This document shows positions 28,685-38,006 of a DNA stretch of 64,000 nt, piece by piece (the first letter of the stretch is position 1; each line of letters opens with the position of its first letter). The translations under genes and the position numbers were made by a program. The stretch lies in NCBI RefSeq assembly GCF_000265245.1, contig NZ_AJKS02000003.1, forward strand, positions 62,001-126,000, given 5' to 3'. The DNA is from Halomonas smyrnensis AAD6 (lineage in GTDB: Bacteria; Pseudomonadota; Gammaproteobacteria; Pseudomonadales; Halomonadaceae). The notes beneath the pieces are model-generated. The model ran no database searches and was not told the origin of the DNA. It saw only the letters and a list, made by a program, of their open reading frames with translations.

Positions 28685-29491
28685 TCATTGGATACGGCGT
28701 ACACTGGTGAAACTCGGCAGCCCGCCATCCCAGTGCATCCAGACGGCGAAGGCCTTGCCCACGATGTTCTCCTCCGGCACGAAGCCCCAGTAGCGGCTGT
28801 CGTTGGAGTGATCGCGATTGTCTCCCATCATGAAGTAGTGACCGGGAGGTACCGTGATCTCGCGCATCTGCGGGCCGGGATCGCGTGGATTATTGTAGAT
28901 AGGGTGCAGCGCCTCGCCCAGCCGCTCTTCCAGCAGCCGCTCGCCGGGCGCCGACTCGGGGCCGCTCTCGAGCAGTGACTTGGGCACCGGTTCGCCGTTG
29001 ACGAACAGCTGCTTGCCCTCGTAGCGAATGCGATCACCCGGCAGGCCGATCACCCGCTTGATGAAGTCGACCGACGGATCGTTGGGGAAACGGAACACCA
29101 TGACGTCGCCGCGCTCGGGCTCACCGAGATCGGCGATCTTGGTATCCAGCACCGGCAGGCGCAGGCCATAGGAGAACTTGTTGACCAGGATGAAATCACC
29201 CACCTCGAGGGTCGGGCGCATCGAACCCGACGGGATCTGGAAGGGTTCCACCACGAAACTGCGCAGCACCAGCACCACCAGCAGCACCGGGAAGAAGGAG
29301 CGCGCATAGTCCACCGGCCAGGGCTCTCTGAGCGCCCTCTCGCGGGTGGCGGGATCGGCGCCCTCGGTGGTGCCGGCCTCGACGCTGGCCGTCAGACGCG
29401 ACCGGCGCGCCGGCCGCCACCACACCAGGTCGAGCAGCCAGATCGCGCCGGTGGCCAGCACGGCCACCGTCAGCAGGAGAGTGAAGTCCAT
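28685..29491 (-). CDS. lepB: signal peptidase I
   Basis: 268 residues, inner membrane with a periplasmic catalytic domain. Two N-terminal helices (about 3-22 and 66-82) flank a cytoplasmic loop. The catalytic Ser is about 90 (PSGSMRPTL) and the Lys about 145 (FIKRVIGLPGD), positions equivalent to Ser90/Lys145 of E. coli; GDNRDHSNDSRYWGFVP is the conserved box E. It removes signal peptides of secreted proteins. It is 15 bp after lepA. Confidence 0.96.
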   Translation of the reverse strand: MDFTLLLTVAVLATGAIWLLDLVWWRPARRSRLTASVEAGTTEGADPATRERALREPWPVDYARSFFPVLLVVLVLRSFVVEPFQIPSGSMRPTLEVGDFILVNKFSYGLRLPVLDTKIADLGEPERGDVMVFRFPNDPSVDFIKRVIGLPGDRIRYEGKQLFVNGEPVPKSLLESGPESAPGERLLEERLGEALHPIYNNPRDPGPQMREITVPPGHYFMMGDNRDHSNDSRYWGFVPEENIVGKAFAVWMHWDGGLPSFTSVRRIQ

Positions 29492-29506
29492 CGGTCGTTG
29501 CCTTCC

Positions 29507-31327
29507 CTAGTCGTCGTTGACCTTGAGCACGGCGAGGAAGGCATCCTGGGGAATTTCCACCCGGCCGACCTGCTTCATGCGTTTCTTGCCCGCCTTCTGC
29601 TTCTCGAGCAGCTTCTTCTTGCGCGAGGCATCGCCGCCGTAGCACTTGGCGGTCACGTTCTTGCGCATCGCCTTGACGGTGGAGCGCGCCACCACCTGGC
29701 CGCCGATGGCCGCCTGGATGGCCACGTCGAACATCTGACGCGGAATCAGCTCCTTCATCTTCTCGACCAGCGCCCGGCCACGGGCATGGGCATGGTCGCG
29801 GTGGATGATGATGGCCAGGGCATCGACCCGGTCGCCGTTGATCAGCACGTCGAGACGCACCAGCTGGGCGGCCTCGAAACGCTCGAAGTTGTACTCGAGC
29901 GAAGCGTAGCCCCTGGAGATCGACTTGAGGCGGTCGAAGAAGTCCATCACCACCTCGGCCATGGGCAGCTCGTAGGTGAGCTGGATCTGGCTGCCGAGGA
30001 ACAGCATGTCGAGCTGGGTGCCGCGGCGCTGTTCGCACTCGGCGATGACGTTGCCGACGAACTCTTGGGGCACCAGGATACTGGCCCGCACCACCGGCTC
30101 GCGCATCTCCTCGACGTCGGCCATGTCGGGCAGCTTGGACGGGTTGGAGACGTAGCGAACCTCGCCATCCTTCATCAACAGCTCATAGATGACCGTCGGC
30201 GCGGTGGTCAGCAGGTCGAGGTTGTACTCGCGCTCCAGCCGCTCCTGGATGATCTCCATGTGCAGGGTGCCGAGGAAGCCTACCCGGAAGCCGAAGCCCA
30301 GGGCGTCGGAGTTTTCCGGCTCGTAGTCCAGCGAGGCATCGTTGAGCGCCAGCTTCTCCAGGGCGTCGCGGAACTCCTCGTAGTCGTCGGAGGAGACCGG
30401 GAACATGCCGGCATAGACCTGCGGCTTGACCTTCTGGAAGCCCGGCAGACGCTTGACGTCGGGCGTCTTGGCGTGGGTGATGGTGTCGCCCACCGGTGCG
30501 CCGTGGATGTCCTTGATGCCGGCAACCACGAAGCCGACCTCGCCGGCGCGCAGGACGCCGGTCTCGCGGCGCAGCGGGGTGAAGATGCCGACCTCGTTGG
30601 CCTGCCAGTCGCGGCCGGTGGAGGTCATGCGGATCTTGTCGCCCTTCTTCAGCGTGCCGTCGAAGATCCGCACCAGCGACACCACGCCCAGGTAGTTGTC
30701 GAACCAGGAGTCGATGATCAGCGCCTGCAGCGGCGCCTCGGCATCGCCCTTGGGCGGCGGAATGTCGCGCACCAGGCGCTCGAGCAGCGCATCGATGCCG
30801 AGCCCGCTCTTGGCCGAGACCTGGCAGGCGTCGGTGGCATCCAGGCCGATGATCTCCTCGATCTCGGTGGAGACCTTGTCCGGGTCGGCCTGGGGCAGAT
30901 CCATCTTGTTGAGCACCGGCAGCACCTCGAGGCCCTGCTCGATGGCGGTGTAGCAGTTGGCCACCGACTGGGCCTCGACGCCCTGGCCGGCATCGACCAC
31001 CAGCAGGGCGCCCTCGCAGGCGTACAGCGAGCGCGACACCTCGTAGGAGAAGTCCACGTGCCCCGGGGTGTCGATGAAGTTCAGCTGATAGGTATTGCCG
31101 TCCGCGGCCTGATAATCCAGCGTCACCGACTGGGCCTTGATGGTGATGCCGCGCTCACGCTCCAGGTCCATGGAATCGAGGACCTGCTCCTTGAGCTCGC
31201 GTTCGGTGAGCCCGCCACAGGTCTGAATCAGGCGGTCGGCCAGGGTCGACTTGCCATGATCGATGTGGGCGATAATGGAGAAGTTCCGTATCCCATTGAT
31301 TACTTTGCGGTTATCGCTTTCTGACAT
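29507..31327 (-). CDS. lepA: translation elongation factor 4 (LepA)
   Basis: 606 residues. Ribosome-bound GTPase of the EF-G type. G1 [17 protein letters not shown]3 DTPGHVDF, G4 NKMDLP, and the LepA-specific C-terminal domain. The start [17 protein letters not shown] is the only Met before the G1 motif; it has no obvious Shine-Dalgarno (CTTTTCGA precedes it), so translation initiation may be weak. First gene of the lepA-lepB-rnc-era series, 170 bp after mucD. Confidence 0.95.
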   Translation of the reverse strand: MSESDNRKVINGIRNFSIIAHIDHGKSTLADRLIQTCGGLTERELKEQVLDSMDLERERGITIKAQSVTLDYQAADGNTYQLNFIDTPGHVDFSYEVSRSLYACEGALLVVDAGQGVEAQSVANCYTAIEQGLEVLPVLNKMDLPQADPDKVSTEIEEIIGLDATDACQVSAKSGLGIDALLERLVRDIPPPKGDAEAPLQALIIDSWFDNYLGVVSLVRIFDGTLKKGDKIRMTSTGRDWQANEVGIFTPLRRETGVLRAGEVGFVVAGIKDIHGAPVGDTITHAKTPDVKRLPGFQKVKPQVYAGMFPVSSDDYEEFRDALEKLALNDASLDYEPENSDALGFGFRVGFLGTLHMEIIQERLEREYNLDLLTTAPTVIYELLMKDGEVRYVSNPSKLPDMADVEEMREPVVRASILVPQEFVGNVIAECEQRRGTQLDMLFLGSQIQLTYELPMAEVVMDFFDRLKSISRGYASLEYNFERFEAAQLVRLDVLINGDRVDALAIIIHRDHAHARGRALVEKMKELIPRQMFDVAIQAAIGGQVVARSTVKAMRKNVTAKCYGGDASRKKKLLEKQKAGKKRMKQVGRVEIPQDAFLAVLKVNDD

Positions 31328-31440
31328 TCGAAAAGATCCGGTTCGTGTACACAACCCTATACTAACTACAGGCTTGCCGCCCTCTTCGGGTGCGTCGAGT
31401 GAGATGGCGGCATTGTAGCGGGATGCGCCTTCCAGATACA

Positions 31441-31470
31441 GCGACCCGACGGCGCGGGCCGTCGGGTCGC
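31441..31470. repeat. perfect 13-bp inverted repeat between mucD and lepA
   Basis: Arms 31441-31453 and 31458-31470 (gcgacccgacggc) with a 4-base loop, 28 bp beyond the mucD stop. No T-run follows on either strand, so it is not a standard intrinsic terminator. It may protect the 3' end of the mucD message or attenuate reading into lepA. Confidence 0.6.
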
Positions 31471-31497
31471 GGATCACGACGTGAGCGGGTCAGGCGC

Positions 31498-32925
31498 TCA
31501 GTCGTCGGCCAGACGCAGGGCCACGTAGTAGGAGCGGCCGTCGCGATAGAGGCGCACCGGCACCGCGCTGCCGGCCGGAAGCTCGGCGACCAGCTCGGCC
31601 AGCTGCGCCGGGCTCTCCACCGCCTGGCGGGCGATGCTGACCAGCACGTCCCCGGGACGGATGCCGGCCGCCGCGGCGATGCCGTCCGGGTCGACCTGGG
31701 TCACCTGTACGCCGTTCTCGAGCTCCAGCTTGCGGCGCTGGGCCTCGTCCAGCGCCTGGACCACCACACCGAGGCGGGCGGGCGAGGCATCGCCGTCGCT
31801 GCCGCCACCGCCGGGCTTCTGGCTGTCCGGCCACTCGCCGACCTCGACGTCCAGGGTCTGGCGATCGCCGTCACGCAGCACGGTGATCGCCACGTCGCCG
31901 CCCGGCGAGACTCGGCCGATCAGCCGCGGCAGGGTGCTGGAACGATCGACCGTCTGGCCGTTGACCGAGAGGATGACGTCGCCGGCCTGGAGACCGCCCT
32001 CGGCCGCCGGCCCCTCGGGATCGAGATCGGCGATCAGGGCCCCCTCCGGATTGTCCATGCCGAAGGACTCGGCCAGCTCGCGGGACACCGGCTGGATCAT
32101 CACGCCGAGCCAGCCGCGCTCGACGGAGCCGCTGGACTTGAGCTGATCGGCCACGTCCATCGCCACGTTGATGGGGATGGCGAAGGACAGCCCCATGAAG
32201 CCGCCGCTGCGAGTGAAGATCTGGGAATTGATGCCGACCACTTCGCCGTCGAGATTGAACAGCGGGCCGCCGGAATTGCCGGGATTGATCGCCACGTCGG
32301 TCTGGATGAAGGGCACGTAGGCGTCACGCGGCAGGGTGCGGTTGATGGCACTGACGATGCCGGAGGTCACCGAGTGGTCGAAGCCGAACGGCGAGCCGAT
32401 GGCCGCCACCCATTCGCCCACCTCGAGCTGGTCGGAGTCGCCGAGATCCAGGGTCGGCAGGTCGCTGGCTTCGACCTTGAGCACCGCCACGTCGGTCTTC
32501 TCGTCGGCGCCCACCAGCTCAGCCTCGAGCTCGCGGCGATCGTTGAGTCGCACCAGGATCTGATCGGCGCCGTCGACCACGTGAGCGTTGGTCATGATGT
32601 AACCGTCTTCACTGATGATGAACCCGGACCCCAGCGACTGACGCTCCTCGCTGTGGCTGCGGCCATTGCCGTCGCCGCGGGGCATCGGCAGCTGGTCGCC
32701 GAAGAAGTGGCGGAAGATCTCCGGGATCTCCTGATTGCCGAAGCCGCGCAAGGGCGAGTCGCGACGCTCGACCATGCGCGAGGTGGAGATGTTGACGACC
32801 CCCGGCGCCGCCTCCTTCACCAGCTCGGTGAAGTCCGGCAGCTCGCGGGCCAAGGCGGACTGTGCGGAGAACAGCCCCACGACCAGCAGCACCCAGAGGG
32901 ATAGCGTGCGCGTCATGCGTGTCAT
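31498..32925 (-). CDS. mucD: periplasmic serine protease MucD (DegP/HtrA family)
   Basis: 475 residues from the ATG with AGGAG 6 nt upstream. Signal peptide about 1-27 (ends SALA), trypsin-like domain with His 115 (MTNAHVVDG), Asp 145 (KTDVAVLK) and Ser 218 (NPGNSGGPLF), then two PDZ domains (about 270-360 and 390-475). It degrades misfolded envelope proteins and restrains the AlgU pathway in Pseudomonas. It lies downstream of rseB in the sigma-factor cluster (131-bp gap). Confidence 0.94.
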   Translation of the reverse strand: MTRMTRTLSLWVLLVVGLFSAQSALARELPDFTELVKEAAPGVVNISTSRMVERRDSPLRGFGNQEIPEIFRHFFGDQLPMPRGDGNGRSHSEERQSLGSGFIISEDGYIMTNAHVVDGADQILVRLNDRRELEAELVGADEKTDVAVLKVEASDLPTLDLGDSDQLEVGEWVAAIGSPFGFDHSVTSGIVSAINRTLPRDAYVPFIQTDVAINPGNSGGPLFNLDGEVVGINSQIFTRSGGFMGLSFAIPINVAMDVADQLKSSGSVERGWLGVMIQPVSRELAESFGMDNPEGALIADLDPEGPAAEGGLQAGDVILSVNGQTVDRSSTLPRLIGRVSPGGDVAITVLRDGDRQTLDVEVGEWPDSQKPGGGGSDGDASPARLGVVVQALDEAQRRKLELENGVQVTQVDPDGIAAAAGIRPGDVLVSIARQAVESPAQLAELVAELPAGSAVPVRLYRDGRSYYVALRLADD

Positions 32926-33056
32926 GAATGACTCCTGTGACAAGGTGCGATGAATGGCAAGGACAACTGCCCCACTTCTTTACCCCGACGAGGGCAAAAG
33001 GTTCAGCACGGCGGCCGAGCCGGCGCACCCGGCGTCGCCCAGGGGGCCGGCGGCAC

Positions 33057-34106
33057 TCAGCGCGCGCCATCGTCGCTCGGCGCCGCCGCGGCAGCGCTCG
33101 ACGCCCCGGGCGTGAGCTGCATCGGCTGTCCGCCCGCGTCCCAGGCGATGGACTCGACCACTCGCCGCAGCACGCCCGGCGGCAGCTCGCCCATGGCCAC
33201 GATCTGGCGCGGGTGACCACCCAGCTCGCGGTGCATCACCGCCGCATGGGACACCCCCAGCCGATGCAGGCCGGGAATCAGGAGGTCGCGATCCTCGAGG
33301 GGTTCGACGAACAGGCTCAGGGTCGAGAGGCCGTCGCCATAGACCCGATGGCTGACCCCGGGACGCCGCTCGCCACGGGTCGCCACCGGCTGGGCCACGA
33401 AGCCCTCCGGCAGCCATCCCGGTCGCCAGCCCGCCTCGGGAGGCGACACGGACGAGGCCAGCTCGATGCCGCCGCGATAGAGCTCCGGGGCACGCAGCTC
33501 GGTGATCTGGAAGGTCTCGAGCACCCTGCCCCGCTCGTCGAGCAGCATCTTCTTGAGCGGCAGGGCGGTATCGGCGTCGAGCCACAGGCGATGGCCGTAG
33601 CGATGGTCGTCGAGGGGCTCGATGTCCAGCCGCACGCTCGAACGGCCCGCGATGCGATCCATGCCGGACAGCTGGAGACGATAGAGGCCGTCGAGATGCG
33701 CGACGATGGCCCCGGGCGGGGCCGCTTGAGAGGCATCCTGGGTGAGCCCGCCAGGGCCGGCGATGCGGCTCTGACGCTCGAATGCAACGGCGGGCCCGTC
33801 GAGGAAGCGGGCGCGTTCGCGTTCGACGCCGTCGTGAATCTCGTGAGAGAGGGCCAGGGTGCGAACACCATCGCTGCCGATGCGCACGGCCCTGGCCCGG
33901 AAGTCGTAGCAGTGACTGGCCCACAGGCTCCGCTCGTACCAGCCCGAGGCCGAGTCGGGCTCGTCCTCCTCGGCCAGCGGGGCACAGTCGAAGTCGGTGG
34001 AGACCGGAGACGCCTGAGCGACGGGCATCAGCGCGGCGGTCATGAGGGCCGCGCCGGCCAGCCGCCACGCCCGGGGGCGCACCGGCCGTCTCCACCGGGC
34101 CAGCAT
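33057..34106 (-). CDS. rseB: sigma-E factor regulatory protein RseB/MucB
   Basis: 349 residues, periplasmic (signal peptide about 1-32, ending PVAQAS). The MucB_RseB fold is seen in the lipoprotein-localisation-like N-terminal part (ALSHEIHDGVERERARFLDG, DHRYGHRLWLDADTALPLKK) and the small C-terminal domain (GWRPGWLPEGFV...VYGDGLSTLSLFVEP). It binds the anti-sigma factor and shields it from proteolysis. Two Cys early in the mature part (DFDCAPL, SHCYDF) are unusual and could form a disulfide. Its ATG overlaps the rseA stop (TGATG). Confidence 0.88.
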   Translation of the reverse strand: MLARWRRPVRPRAWRLAGAALMTAALMPVAQASPVSTDFDCAPLAEEDEPDSASGWYERSLWASHCYDFRARAVRIGSDGVRTLALSHEIHDGVERERARFLDGPAVAFERQSRIAGPGGLTQDASQAAPPGAIVAHLDGLYRLQLSGMDRIAGRSSVRLDIEPLDDHRYGHRLWLDADTALPLKKMLLDERGRVLETFQITELRAPELYRGGIELASSVSPPEAGWRPGWLPEGFVAQPVATRGERRPGVSHRVYGDGLSTLSLFVEPLEDRDLLIPGLHRLGVSHAAVMHRELGGHPRQIVAMGELPPGVLRRVVESIAWDAGGQPMQLTPGASSAAAAAPSDDGAR

Positions 34107-34852
34107 CAGCGCTGCCCCAGCGACTCGCTTCCCGAGGCCCTGAGCAAGGGCATCCAGGGATCACCCCCGGTGGCGGCCGCGCCCTCGGCGTGACGATCCA
34201 GATAGGACTGCAGCAGCAGCGCCTGCTGGCGATCCATGCGCAGCGACTGACGCTGCGCGGGGGACAGCACCATCGGCGCACCGGCGCCGACGGTCATCAC
34301 GCCCTGCTCGCTGCCACCGCCGCCCTGGAAGATCGGCATGTCCACCAGCGACGCGCCCTGGCCGAAGGAGGAGCCGCCCAGCGATTCCAGTCCGGACGTC
34401 GCATGGGTGGCGGCGCTGGTGGCGCTGGCGGTCGTGACGCCGGCATTGGACGCGCCAGCATTGGAGCCCCCGGCGTTGGTCGCGACCGGTGAGTCGCCAC
34501 CGCCCAGCGGGGAAGCGCCGTTGTAGAACTGCACGCCGGTGATCACCATCAGCGACACCGCCGCGGCGATGCCGGCACTGCGACCCAGCGGCAGGGAACG
34601 GCGCGACGCCGTCTCGGGTTCCGCCATCGGCGCCGGCTCGTCTTCCAGCGCGGCCATGACGCCCACGGAGAGGTCGGCCGACATGTCGGCCTCGTTCTCG
34701 CGTCGCATCAGGCTGCGCATCAGATGGTAGCGGCGCCAGGCATCCGCCGCATCGGGTTCGTCATCCAGCGACTTGAGAACGCGCCGCAGCTCGAGCTCGT
34801 CCCCTTCGTTGTCCATTAGCGCAGAAAGCGATTCCCGTGCGTTCTGACTCAT
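34106..34852 (-). CDS. rseA: anti-sigma-E factor RseA/MucA
   Basis: 248 residues, single-pass inner-membrane protein. The N-terminal RseA domain (SLSALMDNEGDELELRRVL...AWRRYHLMRSLMR) binds the sigma factor. One transmembrane helix lies about 92-110 (AGIAAAVSLMVITGVQFY), then a Gly/Ser/Ala-rich periplasmic linker and an end region that would meet RseB. Regulated proteolysis of this protein releases RpoE. GAGGG-type ribosome site before the ATG. It follows rpoE by 193 bp. Confidence 0.9.
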   Translation of the reverse strand: MSQNARESLSALMDNEGDELELRRVLKSLDDEPDAADAWRRYHLMRSLMRRENEADMSADLSVGVMAALEDEPAPMAEPETASRRSLPLGRSAGIAAAVSLMVITGVQFYNGASPLGGGDSPVATNAGGSNAGASNAGVTTASATSAATHATSGLESLGGSSFGQGASLVDMPIFQGGGGSEQGVMTVGAGAPMVLSPAQRQSLRMDRQQALLLQSYLDRHAEGAAATGGDPWMPLLRASGSESLGQR

Positions 34853-34996
34853 GTCTCTACACCCTCACAATCGTCAAGGCGACACTGCCTTGCAGCCTGT
34901 TGGAAGCCCGGATTCCCGACCATGCAGGCCGTCATGCCGGCCATGTCGAGAGGCCCCTGCCTCATCGTGTATGAATCGGTCACCGCATATGACGTC

Positions 34997-35012
34997 ACTG
35001 TCGCTCGACAGT
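34997..35012. promoter_or_regulatory. perfect palindrome between rpoE and rseA, with a possible sigma-E-type promoter
   Basis: actgtcg-ct-cgacagt, 7-bp arms. On the minus strand it is overlapped by GAACTG followed after 16 nt by TCATA, a partial match to the extracytoplasmic sigma pattern GAACTT-N16-TCtgA. It could be an operator or an internal promoter that sets the anti-sigma:sigma ratio. Weak evidence. Confidence 0.3.
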
Positions 35013-35045
35013 TCAGCCAATCGGCAAAAACGATGGAAATTCGGC

Positions 35046-35651
35046 TCATTCGGTGACCGCTTCCTGGTTGCGCGACGTGGCGACCAGCGGCCGAATATGC
35101 TGATCCACGGCCTCCCGGGCGCGGAAGATGCGCGAGCGCACCGTGCCGACCGGGCAATCCATGATGTTGGCGATGTCCTCATAGGACAGCCCGTCGAGCT
35201 CGCGCAGGGTGATCGCCGTACGCAGATCATCGGGCAGCGCCTCGATGGCCTCGAACACGGCACTCTGCAGCTCGTCACGCGCCATCGCCGCCTCGGGCGT
35301 CTCGATGTCGGCCAGCCGGCCGCTGTGATCGACCACCTCGGCATCGACGATGTCCATGTCGCTGCCCGGCGGGCGACGCCCCTTGGAGACGAGATGATTC
35401 TTGGCGGTGTTGATGGCGATGCGATACATCCAGGTATAGAAGGCACTCTCGGCGCGAAACTTGCCCAGCGCCCGATAGGCCTTGATGAACGCCTCCTGCG
35501 CCACGTCCTGGACCTCGGCGTGGTCATGCACGTAGCGGCCGATCAGGCCGATGATCTTGTGCTGGTACTTCTTCACCAGCAGGTCGAAGGCGCGGGTATC
35601 TCCCTTGCGCGCGCGCTCGACGAGTTGCTGGTCGGTTTCCCGGTTGCTCAT
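35046..35651 (-). CDS. rpoE: RNA polymerase sigma factor RpoE/AlgU
   Basis: 201 residues, ECF sigma factor. Region 2 (AFDLLVKKYQHKIIGLIGRYV, DVAQEAFIKAYRALGKFR, FYTWMYRIAINTAKNHLV) and region 4 (LPDDLRTAITLRELDGLSYEDIANIMDCPVGTVRSRIFRARE) closely match RpoE/AlgU. It directs envelope-stress and extracytoplasmic genes, held inactive by RseA encoded next. Start with GGGGAGG 6 nt upstream. First gene of the rpoE-rseA-rseB-mucD cluster. Confidence 0.96.
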   Translation of the reverse strand: MSNRETDQQLVERARKGDTRAFDLLVKKYQHKIIGLIGRYVHDHAEVQDVAQEAFIKAYRALGKFRAESAFYTWMYRIAINTAKNHLVSKGRRPPGSDMDIVDAEVVDHSGRLADIETPEAAMARDELQSAVFEAIEALPDDLRTAITLRELDGLSYEDIANIMDCPVGTVRSRIFRAREAVDQHIRPLVATSRNQEAVTE

Positions 35652-35986
35652 TCAACGCCTCCCCGTGGCGGGAGCTTGCCGCGACGTCCGCTGACGTCGC
35701 GATGAGACGGGTGTCGCTTCCATATGTATCAACCTAGACCCTGGGGTGAGCGTGCGCCGTTCTCGGCGGGAGACCAAGTGTTCCTGTTTCGCCGGTCGGC
35801 ATCAAGCCTGGACACCGCCACGAGGCCCGAGCGGACGCGGCTAACCATGGGGCGCCGCCGACGCGAGCGCTCAGACAGCCGAGACGGCCCGGGAGTTCCG
35901 TCTTCGATTGAATTTGCCTGTCACGCGGGCGATAGTAGGCGCTTGACGCCGCAACAGCGCTGACACGATACAGGTAGCAGAATTCC
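35652..35986. other. divergent rpoE/aroG intergenic region
   Basis: 335 bp without a credible gene. It holds a 9-bp inverted repeat with a CGCT loop (35680-35688/35693-35701) in the rpoE leader; a very weak sigma-E-like pair on the minus strand (GAACGG at 35757-35762 and TCTAG at 35734-35738, 18-nt spacer); and a sigma-70-type promoter towards aroG (listed separately). The middle part shows nothing else I can interpret. Confidence 0.5.
35908..35936 (+). promoter_or_regulatory. sigma-70-type promoter for aroG
   Basis: TTGAAT (35908-35913), 17-nt spacer, GATAGT (35931-35936), each 4/6 of consensus. This gives a leader of about 45 nt before the aroG ATG. A second candidate, TTGACG near 35943 with GATACA 18 nt on, would leave almost no leader. 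Confidence 0.4.
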
Positions 35987-37066
35987 ATGTCCGAGCAACA
36001 GGTCAACAACCTCAACGTCCTGGCCGAAGACGTCCTCCTCCCCCCGGCCGACCTCAAGCGGGAAATCCCGCTCTCCGAGGAGGCCGAGCGCACGGTGATC
36101 GAGGGCCGCCAGGTCATCCAGAACATCCTCGACGGCAGCGATCCCCGCCTGCTGATGGTGGTCGGCCCCTGCTCGATCCACGACGTCGATGCCGCCCTCG
36201 ACTATGCCCGCCGCCTGCGCCGCCTGGCCGATCAGGTCAAGGACAGCCTCTTTATCGTGATGCGCGTCTATTTCGAGAAGCCGCGCACCACCGTCGGCTG
36301 GAAGGGCCTGATCAACGACCCGCATCTCAACGGCTCCTTCGAGATCGAGGAAGGCCTGCACATCGCCCGCCGCCTGCTGGTCGAGCTGGCCGAGATGGGC
36401 CTGCCGCTGGCCACCGAGGCGCTGGACCCGATCTCGCCCCAGTATCTGCAGGACTGCATCAGCTGGTCGGCGATCGGCGCGCGCACCACCGAATCCCAGA
36501 CCCACCGCGAGATGGCCTCCGGCCTGTCCGGCCCGGTGGGCTTCAAGAACGGCACCGACGGCAGCCTCGACGTGGCCGTCAACGCCCTGCAGTCGGTCGC
36601 CCACCCGCACAATTTCCTGGGCATCGACCAGGCCGGCAAGGTGGCGATCATCCGCACCCGCGGCAACCGCTACGGCCACGTGGTGCTGCGCGGCGGCAAC
36701 GGCAAGCCCAACTACGACAGCGTCAGCGTGGCGCTGGCCGAGCAGGAGCTGCAGAAGGCCGGCGTGACGCCCAACATCATGATCGACTGCTCCCACGCCA
36801 ACTCCAACAAGGATCCGAGCCTGCAGCCGCTGGTGCTGGAGAACGTCACCAACCAGATCCTCGAGGGCAACCGCTCGATCATCGGCCTGATGGTCGAGTC
36901 CAACATCGGCTGGGGCAATCAGAAGGTCCCCGAGGACCTGAGCCAGCTGACCTACGGCGTCTCCATCACCGATGCCTGCATCGACTGGGACGCCACCGAA
37001 CAGGCCTTCCAGACCATGAACGACAAGCTGGCCCCGGCACTGGCCAAGCGTCGCGCCAAGGACTGA
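35987..37066 (+). CDS. aroG: 3-deoxy-7-phosphoheptulonate synthase (class I DAHP synthase)
   Basis: 359 residues. First enzyme of the shikimate pathway, joining phosphoenolpyruvate and erythrose 4-phosphate. Class I signatures: LMVVGPCSIHD (about 57-67), VMRVYFEKPRTTVGWKGLIND, GARTTESQTHREMASGLS, PVGFKNGTDG, the metal site IDCSHANSNK and GLMVESNI. Which amino acid inhibits it (Phe, Tyr or Trp type) cannot be read safely. It appears monocistronic, with a hairpin just downstream. Confidence 0.94.
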   Translation: MSEQQVNNLNVLAEDVLLPPADLKREIPLSEEAERTVIEGRQVIQNILDGSDPRLLMVVGPCSIHDVDAALDYARRLRRLADQVKDSLFIVMRVYFEKPRTTVGWKGLINDPHLNGSFEIEEGLHIARRLLVELAEMGLPLATEALDPISPQYLQDCISWSAIGARTTESQTHREMASGLSGPVGFKNGTDGSLDVAVNALQSVAHPHNFLGIDQAGKVAIIRTRGNRYGHVVLRGGNGKPNYDSVSVALAEQELQKAGVTPNIMIDCSHANSNKDPSLQPLVLENVTNQILEGNRSIIGLMVESNIGWGNQKVPEDLSQLTYGVSITDACIDWDATEQAFQTMNDKLAPALAKRRAKD

Positions 37067-37087
37067 TCGCCTCCGCCTGACGCGACG

Positions 37088-37111
37088 AGGGCCCGCCATT
37101 CGGCGGGCCCT
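37088..37111. terminator. hairpin after aroG
   Basis: Perfect 10-bp GC stem (37088-37097/37102-37111) with loop ATTC, 21 bp after the aroG stop. Only a weak T-run follows (ctgcgttg). It lies between convergent genes and may serve both. Confidence 0.5.
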
Positions 37112-37139
37112 CTGCGTTGCAAGCCATTGAATGGACGCC

Positions 37140-38006
37140 CTACTCCACCGCGCCCTGCCCGTGGATCAACGCCCGTGCCCAGGGCATCGCCTCGGGGTAC
37201 TGCTCGGCGTCCAACACGAACTCCTGCCCCCGGGCCACGGCCTGCAGCGCGACCTCGTCGCCGCGCCGCGCCCAGCGCCCGGGATCGGCATGATAGGAAA
37301 GCGGCGCCCGACGCTCGTCGGGATGCCACCAGCCCGGCAGTCGCCACTGCGATACCGTCTCGGCGTCCGGCGCGGTCAGCCGCTGCCGGGGCGTCTCCCG
37401 AGGGAAGATCCCCGCCCCCGGCAGCCCACCGCCTTCGCCACCGGGCAGCGACAGTTCGTGACGCGCGATATAGAGTCCATTGCGCGCCTCGCCGAGCCGC
37501 TGGCAGTGTGGGTGCTCGGCGGCCCACTCGAGACCCGCCGGCAGTCGATCGCCCAGCATCAGCGCCTCGCCCACCTGCAGCCAGCCCCACAGCACATGTC
37601 GCGGCCGCGCCTCGGGCACGAAGCGCCAGCCACCATCGACGCGCTCGATGTCGCGAAACAGCCCGAAGAACAGGAACAGGTCGCCAGGCCCCACGCCCTG
37701 GTTGCGCAGATGGCTCTGGGCCGCGCCCCGCTGTCCGAACAGCGGCGTCCAGCCCGCCGCGCGCGGATGCTGGTCGGCCCGCAGGTCGGGATCCAGATGC
37801 GCCCCGTGACTCGGCGAGACACGCCCCCGGGTCAGGTCCTGTACCAGCGGCCCGAGCGGTTCGCCCTGCTGCGTGATCGCCTCGTAGGGCATCACCGACT
37901 GAGGATCGGGAATCGGCAGCGCCAGCAGCCGGCCGTCGGGCAGGATCGGGTTGGGCACCCCGCCGGCAGAGGTATCGAAGCCCTTGCGGCTCAGGATCAG
38001 CTTCAT
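37140..38006 (-). CDS. Nmad3-like putative nucleotide-modification-associated protein
   Basis: 288 residues, cytoplasmic. It reads MKLILSRKGFDTSAGGVPNP, then ILPDGRLLALPIPDP, AHLDPDL, GWTPLFGQRGAAQSHLRNQG and GVGPGDLFLFFGLFR, ending with a WGWLQVGE segment. I recognise this pattern as the Nmad3 family (nucleotide modification associated domain 3), proposed computationally near DNA-base-modification genes in phages and bacteria; its biochemistry is unknown. GGAGA precedes the ATG. No modification, restriction or phage genes lie beside it here, so its role is open. Confidence 0.6.
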   Translation of the reverse strand: MKLILSRKGFDTSAGGVPNPILPDGRLLALPIPDPQSVMPYEAITQQGEPLGPLVQDLTRGRVSPSHGAHLDPDLRADQHPRAAGWTPLFGQRGAAQSHLRNQGVGPGDLFLFFGLFRDIERVDGGWRFVPEARPRHVLWGWLQVGEALMLGDRLPAGLEWAAEHPHCQRLGEARNGLYIARHELSLPGGEGGGLPGAGIFPRETPRQRLTAPDAETVSQWRLPGWWHPDERRAPLSYHADPGRWARRGDEVALQAVARGQEFVLDAEQYPEAMPWARALIHGQGAVE

